NCBI GenBank assembly: GCA_021234155.1
Contig: JAJEKV010000057.1
Location: 7,717,956-7,781,955 of the forward strand
Length of the DNA stretch: 64,000 bases
Reading direction: 5' to 3'
Origin: Isoetes taiwanensis
Lineage: Eukaryota > Streptophyta > Lycopodiopsida > Isoetales > Isoetaceae
Shown: in pieces, positions 11,096-22,696 of the stretch
Numbering within the stretch: position 1 is the stretch's first letter
Layout: each line of letters begins with the position of its first letter
The notes under the pieces: generated by a model
The model's input: only the letters and a program-made list of their open reading frames with translations
Told to the model about the DNA's origin: nothing
The model's database searches: none
Made by a program: the position numbers and the translations under genes

Positions 11096-12915
11096 GAGGC
11101 GGACATCCTACAAAGGTTCTGCGAGGCTTTCCTGCGGTACTCCTCACGGGAGGGCAAAATGCCAATACTTCCCTTCCCGGAACCGATTTCCCTATCAGCC
11201 GTTGAATTCTCTAGCCAGGTATTAACTTGCTTGGCGAGCTCAAAAAAATTCAAAGATCTGTCCAGGAGATCCCTCGCAAAGTATCCTGCTTGATGCGTAG
11301 TGTAGAAACCCAAGTGTTTTGTCGTTACGAGGTACAAAAGGCTCGGAATGGAGATTTGGCTTAGCCATGTCGTCCAGAAACAGTAGCGAAATTACCTAGG
11401 GACTCCTCTTTTGCGACAAAACCTGAACCCTCTACATGGCGATGTCTGCACCCTCTAGCTAAGGCCAATTCACTAAAGCGTGTTGGACATGTGACTACTT
11501 TAGCTTGGGAGCGGGGGTGGTCTTACGCCCACGAAACTTGGATCTCGGGGTAATATGCGATGTTTGGTCCGGGTGGAAGAGTCAGGATCACGATTCCCGG
11601 GAGGTGGGAGAGTTGCGTCGTGGCCAAGGACCCTCGAGAAGGACCTTTGGGGCCGAACTTCAACCACGGAAGGTTTAGGGCTCCGTCTTACGGCGTCCAG
11701 CGCCCTCCCACTACCTCAGCGTATTGCAAGATCTGGTCCAATCTGGCTGGGTATGGCCTCCAAAATGTAAACCACGTATTGTTGCTAGGTTATTGTAGGG
11801 TTTACGTTATGGAGTCAGTTTTGTCGGTACACTTGAGACATGGTGAAACGATTGAAAACAAGCGATAAGCCCGACAAAATAGGGTTTGGATTTCACAGAA
11901 ATGACTTCCTACAGGTGCTCCTCAGGAGGGCAAATGCCAATGCCTCCTTCGAGGCTGCAGTTTCCCTATCAAATAGTTGAATTCTCCATTCATTAACTTT
12001 TGCTTGGCAGGAGCTCAAGAAAATTCAAGATCTGTCAGAGAACATATCCCTCACTTAAAAGTGTCTGCGATGCGTAGTGTAGAAGCAGTATTTTGTCGTT
12101 AAAGGCGATGCAAAGGCTCCGGAATGGAATTTGGCTTGCATGCATATGCGTCAGAAACAACGAAAATTACCACAGGGACCAAGTTACGGTCATTTTGCGG
12201 CAAAGATGCAGACCACTCTGCATGGCGGTATTACGCACCCTCGCGTAAGGCCAATTCCTTCTGAACATGTTGGACGCAGAGCTGCTTTGGCTTAGGAGCA
12301 AGAATTGAGATATTACGCCCGCGAAACTTCAGTCTCTAGGGTAATGTCGATGTTTGAGGCGGATTGGAAAAGTCGGATCCGCGATTCGGGGGTGGGAGAG
12401 TTGCCCACGTCCGTGGCGAGGACCCTCGAGAGAGGACCTTTGGGACGAACTTCTTCTGGAAGGTTTTAGGGCTCGGAGTCTTACGGCGTCAGCATGCTCC
12501 CACTACTTCATGACATTGATGCAGATCCTGGTCAATCTGGCTGAGGTATTATGGCCTCAAGCGTAAACCACAATGCGTTGCTGGAATTTGTATGAGTTTC
12601 GTTATGGAAGTCGAGTTTATTGATTACGCGAGACATAGTGAAAAGTGCGATTGAAAACAAACAATAAAGCGGCCGAAATAGGGTTTGGATTTACGGTAGG
12701 CTTTCTACCGATTGCTCCTCAGGGAGGAGCAAATGCCAATGCACCCTTCACAGGAACCGATTTCCTATCGCGTAGATTGAATTCTCCATTCAAGTAACTT
12801 GCTTGGCGGGCTCAAGAAAATTCAAGATGCATGCGGGAGAACATATCCCTCCCATAAAGTGTCTGTGATCGGCCAGTGTAGAAATCCAAAGTGTTTTGTC
12901 GTTAAGGCGGTACAA
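11096..12915 (+). repeat. 0.78-kb tandem repeat, about 2.3 units
   Basis: Unit landmarks CTCCTCRGGAGGGCAAATGCC at about 11140, 11917 and 12712, and AATTACC..GGGAC at about 11388 and 12172, give a period of 780-790 bp. GAAACTT..TAGGGTAAT is shared with the 0.8-kb repeat at 7010-9755, so the two are diverged members of one family. The plus-strand frame at 11084-11293 reads like a protein, but it is not conserved in the second unit. Confidence 0.75.
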
Positions 12916-13795
12916 AGACTCAAACATGCCGCGAGGTCCAACTTGTACCACCTAATAGCAACATGCAAGGTGGCTCAAGCATCACACGTGGGCTCCAACA
13001 TGCAAGGTGGCTCAAACATGCCGCGTGGTCTCCAACATGCCACCTATGGCTCAGCATGCCAAGTTGGCTCAAGGCATGCCTGGCTCCAAGCGTGCTCAAA
13101 CACGCCCAAGGTGGCTCCAGGCTTATGCTGCAGTAGGCTCCAGCATGCCACATAGGCTCCAACATGCCATGTGGGCTCCAACATGCCAAGGTGGCTCCAA
13201 ACATGCCACCTAGGCTCAAACGCTCTCCAAAGGTAGCTCCACATGCCAAGGTGGATCCCAGCGTGCCATCTAGGCTGAACATGCTGAGTGGCTCAAAGCA
13301 TGCCAAGGTGGGCTCAAACATGCCACCTAGGCTAAAAATGCCAAGGTAAGCTCCAACATGCCAACTAGGCTCCAACATGCTCAAACATGCCACCTTGAGC
13401 TCCAACATACCACCTATGCTCCCAACTTGCCAAGGTAGCTCAAATATGCCACATGGGCTCCAACACATTCCTAGGTTGCTCAAACATGCCACCTAGGCTC
13501 CAGCATGCCATGCAGGGCTCACTTAGGCTCCAACATGCCAGGTGGCTCCAACATGCCACCTAGGCTCCAAGCATACCAAGGTGGCTCCAAACATGCCTAG
13601 GCTCCAACTGTCTACCACCTAGGCTCAAACATATAATGCCACGTGGGCTCCCAGCATGCCAAGGTGGCACAACGACATGCCACCTAGGCTCAAAACATGC
13701 CAAGGTGGCTCTCAAACATCTGCAGTGGCTCCAACATGCCCTGAAGCCAACATGCCAAGGTGGCTCGGGCATGATTTGGACATGATGGCCCAGGC
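12916..13795 (+). repeat. Minisatellite, second forward array
   Basis: About 0.9 kb of the 38-bp family in forward orientation (CTCCAACATGCCACCTAGG and CTCAAACATGCCAAGGTGG), flanked directly on the right by a reverse array. Frames of up to 190 codons on the minus strand are translations of the repeat, rich in His, Trp, Cys, Gly and Leu. Confidence 0.85.
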
Positions 13796-14280
13796 ATGTT
13801 TGAGCCACCTTTCATGTTAAGCTTTCAAATGTAATGTTGAACCCACATGGCATGTTTGAGCCACCTTGGCTGCAGGCCACCTTAACATGTTAAGGAACCT
13901 GGAAGTGTTGGGCTTCCCGCTGGCATCTTTAGCTCCATAGCATGTTTGAGCCTAGGTGTATGTTGGTGCTAGGTGGCATCACCTTGGCATGTTAGACCTG
14001 GGTGGCGTATTTGGAACATGGCATGTTTGAGCCACCTTGTGTTTGAGCAGTGGCATGTTTGAGCCCACATGGCATGTTAGGGCACAGGTGAGTATGTTTG
14101 AGCCACTGCTGTATGTTAGACCTAGAGTGTATGTTGAAACTGCAAGCGTGTTTTGGCTAACATATTGGCATGTTGAGCTGCGTTTGAGCCTTGACATGTT
14201 TGAGCCGCAGCAGCATGTTTGAGCCTAAGAGTGGCATGTTGGTGCCTAGGTGCCTCAAGCATGCCAAGGTGGCTCAAACA
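13796..14280 (-). repeat. Minisatellite, second reverse array
   Basis: Immediately abuts the forward array and runs in reverse complement (GTTTGAGCCACCTTGGCATG), so 12916-14280 is a large imperfect inverted repeat able to form a cruciform or a long hairpin transcript. The last few units near 14255-14280 return to forward orientation. Confidence 0.8.
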
Positions 14281-16510
14281 TATCCTGTAGGAATGTTTGG
14301 ATGGCATTCTTGGCGCGTAGTTCCTAAAAGAAAGATGGCTTGCCATTTGTAGGGGCTGGATAAGTCGCAGTGCCTATGTTTTTGCAAAACTCCCGACCCC
14401 CACTGCTCCATCTTGAAACTTTGCTCTAGATGCGAGATCTTTGATTAGGGGAAGCGGCGGCAGTTGTGGAAAGCCCAGAAGCTGGCAGTTCGAGGGTGTG
14501 CACAGGCTGGATAATGTTAAAACCAAAGCTCGAGGCCAGTTGAGACGGGGTGCAACATTATTGGAAAACCCTATTTTTTTGCGGGATATGAAACATGACA
14601 AGTAATCTTTGAACTCATTCGCACATGCTGAAGGATTACATTTATAAGGAAGGATTAAATGTAGTTTATGGATGCCAACACTTTGGGGAAGATTAGGGAC
14701 TATTACGCTAAAACAACTGGCCGGGTATTAGGCGGCACCACTTGACTTCCATTAACCACGGTTTCTTAAACATAACCTGATATACTAACCCGGGAATTCC
14801 ACCTACCCTTGAGGATTCTGATGTTTCAAGCGTGCACTAATATTGAAGCATAATATAAAGAAATCCTTCGTATTAATTTTTTGTGGAAATTTTAGAGCAA
14901 CAAATAATCACTCTGCGCACATTTCTCATGTCAAAAATTTTGGTATCGCTCAACACAAAAATTTGCAAACAAAACCACGGACAAAGATGCAAATAAATAT
15001 ATCACGGGGAATATTAAGTGATAATTTAAATTGCATCCAGCGGCTAATATTTTTACTCACCAGCGGCTTAGATTAGATCAGCGTCACGCAATCCTATTGT
15101 TGCGAAAGCGGCCTTTGGTTTTGTAGCTTTGTGTTTACGAGATTGGCGATGGCGAGCTTCATTCTTGGCGCCTAGAGTTTTGAAAAATCTAGCTTAGGAT
15201 GGCACTTTCGAGCTTCAATCTTGGCCCTAGAAACTTGCACTAACGCCGGTTTTGTAACCATTATTACATTCTGCGTCGGGATTGAGTAGGCCATGCATAG
15301 CTGATTATGGGCTCGGTTGTTGGATTTTGTGGGTTTTATTTGGTCCTTACGGCATAACCTCGGCGGGCATGTCGTTTACGATCGATATTTGGATTTGGGC
15401 GGGAACGATCTGTGGGTATGGATCTGCGGGCACCGCAAATCGTTGGATCAAGCAATTGTATGGGTATGGCGGTCGTCTTGCCCTAATAGCAGCATCGAAT
15501 AGATCTTGTGCCTAATGGTAGCATGCGACTTTTGACAAAGGAAAACCCAGCGAGCTATAGCGGGCGTATGAGCTTGATGGCGGTGGCGGCATTATCTATT
15601 TTTCTTATGTTTTGATCTCTAGTCCTTACATTTTAACTTCCCGGTTGGTAGCGGAAATGGTATCTCAAGCGACAAAGGATTTGGATAGGGTTCTTAGCAC
15701 ACAGGCTTCGATTAGCAACCAAAGCTTAGAGATAAAGTAGGTAAGATCTCGGCTAGTTTTTGTCTTTAAGGTAATTGACCTTGTGTTAGATTTGAGGTTG
15801 TTCTTTAAATGATATTAGGTGACTCTGTTTGCGAGGTCTTTGTCTTATTTTGGGGTCGGGGAGAAAAACGCAACTTACCTCATAAAGGAAAGGATTGAAT
15901 ACATGTCTCAGGGCGATAGTAAATGTGACACACAACTGAATCACTGTAGTGAAACTTAAAGGGACAAGCTATTAGACGGCTTCAAAAACCGGTTGAAATA
16001 CGTTGAAGTAAGCAGGAAGCCCAGTCATCGTTGTTCTCTAAACATGACCATGCGAATGAAGCTTAACATGATTCTTGATTCTAAAGCAGGTAAAATCATT
16101 GAACTTGTTTCATTTTGCATGATCTAGGCATTTTTGAACATGATTATTTTTCCTTGTCGCGGATCTGAAGTGATCTTGAAAGTAATGGATCCAAGACCGT
16201 TTCTTATCAAAATTAACAAAAGTGGAACATCATTTCCATCTAAAGCATTGTAATGCATTTTTACGCTTTTCAAAATTATGAATTCTATGAATTTCAATGG
16301 TTTTAAGTGGCATCTAAATTATTTGTATCTAATGGTTGATACCTCCATTACCTTATTAATTAGTGATAGAATCTTACAATCTAATATTATTATGCCATGT
16401 GGGTTTGTTTGGGTTCGATTCCCAAAAGGCTTCTTTATTTTGAAATAAACAAAATCAATAAAGGATCCATAGATATATTGACTTTTAAATTGTGGTATAT
16501 ACTAATTTTT
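14281..16510. other. Helitron 1 cargo, unassigned
   Basis: No repeat, RNA gene or recognisable protein is seen. Open frames stay below 80 codons. Composition shifts from mixed to AT-rich toward the right. Confidence 0.4.
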
Positions 16511-16810
16511 TTTTCAATTGTGCACTGCGTGTCTACATTTCATTAGTTAAAATAGTGCTTTGTTATTTAAAAAAGTATGCCATGTGTTAATATTTCATTG
16601 GTTAAAAATCACATTTAAAAGTAATAATATTGTCGAAAAAATGTTTTTATTTTTAACAAATTATGACGCGTGCCAATATTGTATTATATTGTATTAGTTA
16701 TATTTTTTAAAAGTATGCCGCGATGTCGATATTTCATTGGCCTAAAGACACATTGGAAACATCTTTTTTTTTTTCTTTATTGTACTAATAGTGCTTTTTA
16801 CATGTCTTTA
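16511..16810 (+). repeat. AT-rich degenerate minisatellite
   Basis: The motif AAAGTATGCCRYG..ATATTTCATTGGTTAAA recurs with divergence at about 16530, 16575, 16665 and 16715. Unit length varies from roughly 50 to 90 bp. AT-rich, no coding potential. Confidence 0.55.
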
Positions 16811-17993
16811 TTTTAGAAAAACAATAGATAGTAGCATTAAAAACAATAGCTAGATTTAAAGTAGCTTGGTGGTACTTGGTTAAGCGACATGTAATTATTT
16901 TTAACAAACCATCTTACTTTGGCGTTGTAATTTAAGTTTATCACGTGTAGTAATATCTACACCAGCGTGTTATTTTGATGAACAACAACGTATGGCTCGT
17001 GAAAAAACCCAGTCCGGTCAAAGAAAAACCTGCGTTGACAAAATTTGCAAAAAACAACGGTGAAAAAAAAGGACCGTTGACCAAAAAAGGGTGCCAAAAA
17101 ACCGCGGTAGAAATTACGCTTAAAAAACCCTTGTCTCTTTGTGCAAATCAGGATAAGCGACCCGCGTGGACTTTTGGGGCCATTCGGTGTTGTTTTGGCA
17201 TAAAACAACTGCCAGTACAAGTAAAAACAAGCTGTGGACCAAAATTGGGGTCGATTGTGAAAGACATCTCTCAATCTCGCCGATAGCCAAACTATATACA
17301 AAGGCAAGTTGTGATGGAATCTCCTTCTATCTCCTTCTATCACATGTTTGCAACTCCTAGTCATCTCCTCAATCGCTGCTTGAGAATTCAAAGGCAACTA
17401 TAGAACCTAGAGCGGGGAACTTCACTGGATCAAAGATCACCCTCACCAAAGCTTTCTATTTCTTAAATTGTAGGAGTATCAGCGATCCTGACCCTAGCAA
17501 GTAATTTTTGTTCGGTTTTCATTTTCCAAAATCGATTGGTTTGAAAGATCGAGCCCTAAGTGCGGAAAACATACACCCCCATGCATTGAATGCGCGCCAT
17601 AGACATGCAGCTTCAAAGCTAGGATCCATGTGCAAGCGCCCCACCACGGTGTCTGCAGAATCAAAAAGAAATTAGAGCCCATTAATGCCTTCGGGGAGCT
17701 ATGGCTGACGATGCAAAAGGCGTGGGTCGAAAAGCAAATGGAGGTTTCCATTATTCTGGTGAGTTCTAATGCCTCTGCGGTTGGGTAAAAACAGGTGCCC
17801 AATGTGTGTGAGCGAAGTCGGAAAAGATGCCACTGTCTTTCTTGGGAGCTATGGAGGGCCGAGTTGCTTTCGAACCCTAAGGCGTCGAAACCCTTTTTTC
17901 TGGCATAACTTTGGGCCAGTTGATTAGGAGTAATATGGTAGAGTCGAAAGTTTAGGGTTTTATGCGACATACACTAAAACTTTATAATAAAGG
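16811..17993. other. Helitron 1, 5'-proximal region
   Basis: This lies just inside the Helitron 5' end. Minus-strand frames of 146 codons (16957-17397) and 158 codons (17494-17970) are open, in the element's own sense orientation. Neither shows a known domain. The first contains runs of Phe and Arg produced by a T-rich stretch. The second starts near the 5' end and includes a CCCTAAA motif that another Helitron of the family (5' end at 30113) also has near its start. They may be leader or captured sequence. Confidence 0.35.
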
Positions 17994-17994
17994 A

Positions 17995-18749
17995 TAATGG
18001 AGATATGTATGCCTTATATTATATTTTAGAACCAAGTAAGCAACATGTAAAAAATCAACTAATGCTCAACTTGAGTCAAACTTCATAAGGTTATGCCATG
18101 CTTCATGTTGACCAACCTTGAGCGTATTTAGACATATATTCATAGAGGGTGATGTTTTGCTCGATCAAACCTTAGAGGGTTATCCTTGCTTGATGAAACT
18201 TTAGTTGTAGCAAAACTTTTCTTTATTGCGTCGTCTGCAATAAGACCTTAATTCTATTTAGACATAAATCTATAGAGGGATTATGCCTTGCTCGATCAAA
18301 CCTCAATCATACTTAGAAATGAATTATAGAGGTTTCTGACTTAATCAATCAAACCTTAGGCGTTATCATTGCTCGATCAAACTATAGTTGTGGTACAACT
18401 TCGCGGTTATGTCGCCGGCGAGTTCATGAAGTGTCGACCTTGGCGCGCAAAAACAAACCAGACCAAGATGGGACTCGAACCCATAATCTCCGCTCGGGCG
18501 AGCACCTTGTCCATTAGGCCACATGGTCATTGCTATATTTGGATTTTCATCGGAGACACTAGGATGGTTTGTGTTTTTCTTTTAAGTAGGAAACAAGAAT
18601 GGTAGGCAACCATCTAAACCTGACTCAAAAACGATTTTTTTTTTTTTTTATCAACCTTACAACTAGCCGTATATAAGAACAATCCCACAAAATTCATACA
18701 TCTGCTAAATCTATCCCTATGACATATTCTATAGAAAACCATAAACTAA
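17995..18749 (-). repeat. tRNA-Arg tandem array, segment 2
   Basis: The monomer resumes at TAATGGAGATATGTATGCC, exactly where segment 1 stopped. It runs through the GCTCGATCAAAC sub-repeats and the tRNA-like gene to ACCATAAACTAA, where Helitron 2 is inserted. Confidence 0.9.
18460..18528 (-). pseudogene. tRNA-Arg copy with damaged anticodon arm
   Basis: Acceptor, D arm and T arm match the intact copy, including GGTTCGAGTCC. The anticodon arm reads CTCGCCCGAGCGG instead of the full stem-loop, a loss of about four bases. The lost segment is GC-rich, where this assembly often disagrees between copies, so error is possible. Confidence 0.7.
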
Positions 18750-21700
18750 CTAGTAATGGTGCCCAGCGTTGCTGGGTGTAAGTTGAGAGGCGATAAATGT
18801 TTTGGGCTGCAATGGAGAAAGTGAGCCCATCGCTATGCAATTCTTACTTTTGTAATTTGCCTATTCTATTTGATATATGTAATTGCCCACCATCGATGGA
18901 AGTTCCTGGTGATGTACATGAATAGTTGTGTTGCGTATATCTTTGGACTTTTAGAAATGTTGCCTATTCAATTGCGTGAATAGTTGAAATACCGAATAGT
19001 TGAACCAGAGCCTGTCATTGCATAGATATGAGGGACATCATAGATCCTACTTAAATGCTTTAGGTTTAATAGATCCTACTTAAATGCTTTAGGTTTTGCG
19101 TTGTTGCACAACTCTTATAAATGCTATCTTCAAAGTTTGTTGCTAGAGATCTAACAAACCACCTCTTTCCAATCTTGCAGTAACAACTCCTATAATGTAG
19201 TTTTATGGTTGCTTCTTTGAGGATGATATAACGTTTTAGCTATGATATAGTTCTATGGTTGGCCTTCTTTGAGGATGATATAATGTTTTAGATGTTGATT
19301 TTCTTGTCCATCCATGCATAAGATAACATTCATTAACATTGCAAAGTACTTTGTGTAGCTCTTATTAACATGGATAATTCTCCATATAACATGCCTTTTT
19401 CTATTCTATTCTATTTACACATCTAGATACATGTTTAGCTTTGTGTTGATAGAAGACATACACAAAAAGAATAAAAGAATGCCTTTAATATTACAGTACT
19501 ATATAACATGGATATTCACTAAATAATATGGATATTTCAGTACATTATCATTTGCTCACATGGTCTTGCTATCTAGTCCCCAAAGAACATTTGTGACTAC
19601 CATAAAGTCCAATGCCATTCTTAGATGTCTCATAATCCAATTTTTTCTTATCAAATCTCCATTTGCATCTCATAATCCAATTTTTTGATCCAAACCCATT
19701 TGCTTACTTATGATACCCAAATTGTATACGAGATGTTGGGATCTTTTTTGTTCAACTTGTGCTTGTCTTTTCACGATTTTTAATTTGCAGCTCGAATGGT
19801 TTTCAACTATAGACAATATGCGATCTAACATGGCGGTGTCGAGGATCACGTGGGTATTTCACTTTCTTTGAGAGATTTAAAAAGAAGCACGAGAAAAAAG
19901 CTCATGAAAGATGACGATTCTGAGGGGATAGCGAGCTGCTCCATTAAGAAGGCTTTTTCTTCCATGGTATTTATGATCAGGACCCTTCAAAGCCATACCG
20001 CATCGCCATGCTTTATCTGGGAACCGAATCTTCACGACTTAAAACCTTGTGCCGGAGGCGCATTCGTCCTTTGTATGGCTTTTCCGGCGAGGTTTTTGCA
20101 TGCACACCTTCCTTGATGGTATCTGTCATGATTCTTCTTGCAAATTTCTTGCCCTATTCAATAGGAGGCATGATGTAGTATATGCCCTCCGGCTTCAAAA
20201 CCGTAATGGTGTCTATTACGCAAAATCGGCATCAATGAAGGGTGACTTCTTTTCATGTTCGAGAAGGGATCCGTTTGATTCTTGGATATCGGGCATTTAC
20301 GGTTGTGGATCTGGCGAGGAAATTCTAAGAACATATTTATTGCGGCGGTCTTGATGGGAAATTGGTTTAGCGAAACTCGATGCAAGAAGAATGGTGTCTA
20401 GAGAAGAGGAATCGATTACCTCGGACACCTTCATCTCGAGGCGATTTCTTCGAATCTCAAAAGATGAGCATGGGACCTTGGTATGTTAAGTTCTAAGCCT
20501 ATCAATCTCAATATAGAGTCTCTAAAGAGGATAGTCTTCTTGCGGTCTTTGATGCAAGAAGCCTCTTTAGATTTGGGTACTATACCACATATGGTACCTA
20601 TTGATGGAGAAGTACTCTTAAGATTTTGGTGGCTCACATTATCGGCTACTTAGAACGGATGATTATGAGTATTATGACAAAATTGATCTCATCTATCGGC
20701 ATGCTAAGCCTGGGACCACGAAAATCCTTTCTTTGCTTGCAAATCGATGGCGACTTTAGGCCTCTTTTTGAAGATACCCTTTTTAGTAGATTTGCCTTAT
20801 GCGGTTTCTTCCACACGCCTTTCTTGTTAGCATATGTGACAACATGTTTAACTATATCTATGTGGAAAATAGAGTAGAAGAAGATTGGGTTGTTACAAAA
20901 TGTAGAACCTACAAAGCGTAGACATAGACCTCGAGTACAAAAAGATTCCATGAAACAACATTTTGCTCTGGTATTTCTCTAAAAAGAGCTTCAGTAAGTC
21001 CTTCTTTGGGTATAAAGCTGTGATCATAATACTCCAACAAAAAGTTCCTATTACGCAAGCTGTCAAATTTGCTCTGCATCTTCGAGCTCGCTATAGCACG
21101 AACCCATTTTAATTACGTGAGAGAGGCGTTTTGATTCCTACATATTTTTTAAAGCATGATCATATCTTTGCACAATTTTCGACATAAGAGATCTCAAACA
21201 TCAAGTATGGTTTTGTATATTATAAAAAACATATAGACAATCAATAAAAGCACACTAATCATTTGAGAAAGTTACGTGAATGTCAAATAAGTTCAATAAG
21301 AAAGAAAAATGCAAGCATGAAAAGATGTTTTCATTAGAAAGTAAAAGGTAGCCCTACGGAAAAAATAGCGAGTCCATTACTGTTTCAGCCGGCGCTCTTG
21401 GTGTATGTTCATAAATGTCGGGAAAAGCGGCCATTCTGCGCAAGATAAAACACCCATCACGTTGCATTTCTTTTCACTGGTTTTGGCCCCTCTGGCCTGA
21501 TCCATGCATGCTTGACAACAATCATGCAACACTTTCGATTATGATGAGTAAGGCCCCACCTTCTTTGCGCAACCCCATCATAGTTAGTGTGAGACATGGA
21601 TTTACTCTTATACCTATCTCGGGGCCAAGTACTATTGAAGTTCTATCTCTGTAAGCATCTGCGCATCGGTCTTTGGAGGCGTAACAAAGATTCCCATTCC

Positions 21701-22696
21701 AACTCCAAAAGTCTAGCACTTCTTACGCGCCGGGTTACGTGCGCAGGCTGTAAACATGTAAATTATAATTAGTTCAATGCCACAACCCTATCACTTGAGG
21801 TAAACTTTTGAAGCGATATGTTGAACATGGATGATGAGTTAGTGTTTATTGAATACGATATCTTTTTTTTATTTGTCGCGAGCTCATGGGTTCTTTAAAA
21901 AGGCTATCATGGCAAATCCAACGAGATGGGCGGTGATCAACATATATGCAAGTTCTTTATGGCTGAGCAAGGGGGACGAGGAAAGGCGAGAAAGCATCTG
22001 GGGGTTGCCATGGCTGTAGAACCCACAAATCCGTTTCATGTTGGAAGCTATACCGATTTTTTGTGGAATGCCCAGGATGGAGAAAGCGGCTCCATACCCC
22101 ATATCCCGCGTTTCAAAGGGAAGCTTGAACACATCCAATCAGATCCAATCACGAAAATGCAAGTGCATGAAATTTGAAGCATGAATAGAAGTCGGATCCA
22201 TATCCATGGAAACAAAACAACACATACCTTATTTTTTTTTTTCTCAAAAAGGGATAGCGGCATGGCAAAGAAGCGGAAAACTTTCCGCCTAGCGAAAGAG
22301 CGAAAAATAGGAATTGATCTTTCCACAGGCCAAATTCGTATCCATTCAAACACAAAATATAGAATCGGCCTTTGAAGAACAAAATATAGAAATATAGATT
22401 AGACCTTTCCTTTGGATACTATAGATTCAATCTTTCCTTTGGGTATCCGACAAACCTGCCTTTGGCTTTGGCTGGGCATCCATCAAACCTTGGGCAATCA
22501 CAGGAATGGCTCGGCCTCACGTAAAATTGGATTCCTAGCCAAATGAGCGAAGATCAAGCAGCTCCGGTTTGTAAAGTACAACCCTAAAAACCCTAAAAGA
22601 AGGTAAGTTGCAAGGAAAGGTTAGGATGATGCCACGTGTACGAATGAATCAAACCGTCAGATTAGGTGGTCCATTACACAACATTATAATATAAGA
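18750..22696 (-). mobile_element. Helitron 2, 3.9 kb, non-autonomous
   Basis: On the minus strand the element starts TCTTATATTATAATGTTGTG at 22696 and ends with CCAGCAACGCTGGGC (one flanking base altered) then ACCATTACTAG at 18750. The host reads ACCATAAACTAA before it and TTTGTAATGG after it, which joins to a monomer sequence seen uninterrupted near 2341. Excision restores a tRNA spacing of about 967 bp (18460 to 23374). Cargo is AT-rich with open frames up to about 100 codons. A minus-strand segment near 20150-20220 reads KPEGIYYIMPPIE before a stop and could be a captured exon. No Rep/helicase was found. Confidence 0.85.
19039..19290 (+). repeat. Two short tandem duplications in Helitron 2
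   Basis: ATAGATCCTACTTAAATGCT is repeated at about 19041 and 19071. A segment of about 60 bp with CTTTGAGGATGATATAA is repeated at about 19210 and 19270. Both are local duplications without coding meaning. Confidence 0.75.

Larger units (their letters stand above)
4051..17994 (-). mobile_element. Helitron 1, 13.9 kb, non-autonomous, repeat-laden
   Basis: Both ends are visible and the host monomer is continuous across them. On the minus strand the element starts TCCTTTATTATAAAG (ending at 17994) and finishes with CGCTGGCACCATTACTAG at 4051. It lies between host A4050 and T17995, the classical Helitron A/T target with no duplication. The 3' hairpin is partly degraded compared with other copies (CTAGTAATGGTGCCAGCG on the plus strand). 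Removing the element and the MITE puts the flanking tRNA genes (3032 and 18460) about 965 bp apart. The interior is mostly tandem repeats, listed separately. I find no Rep or helicase motif. Confidence 0.8.

Noticed and set aside
11084-11293. 69-codon plus-strand frame that reads like a globular protein
   Set aside because: The second tandem unit (about 11900-12050) does not preserve the frame, so it is repeat DNA.
12920-13492. 190-codon minus-strand frame and other frames over the minisatellite arrays
   Set aside because: Translation of a 38-bp repeat in all frames, with no conservation of frame between arrays.
17494-17970. 158-codon minus-strand frame near the 5' end of Helitron 1
   Set aside because: No recognisable domain, no Rep or helicase motif and no support from a second copy. 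Kept only as a note in the region entry.
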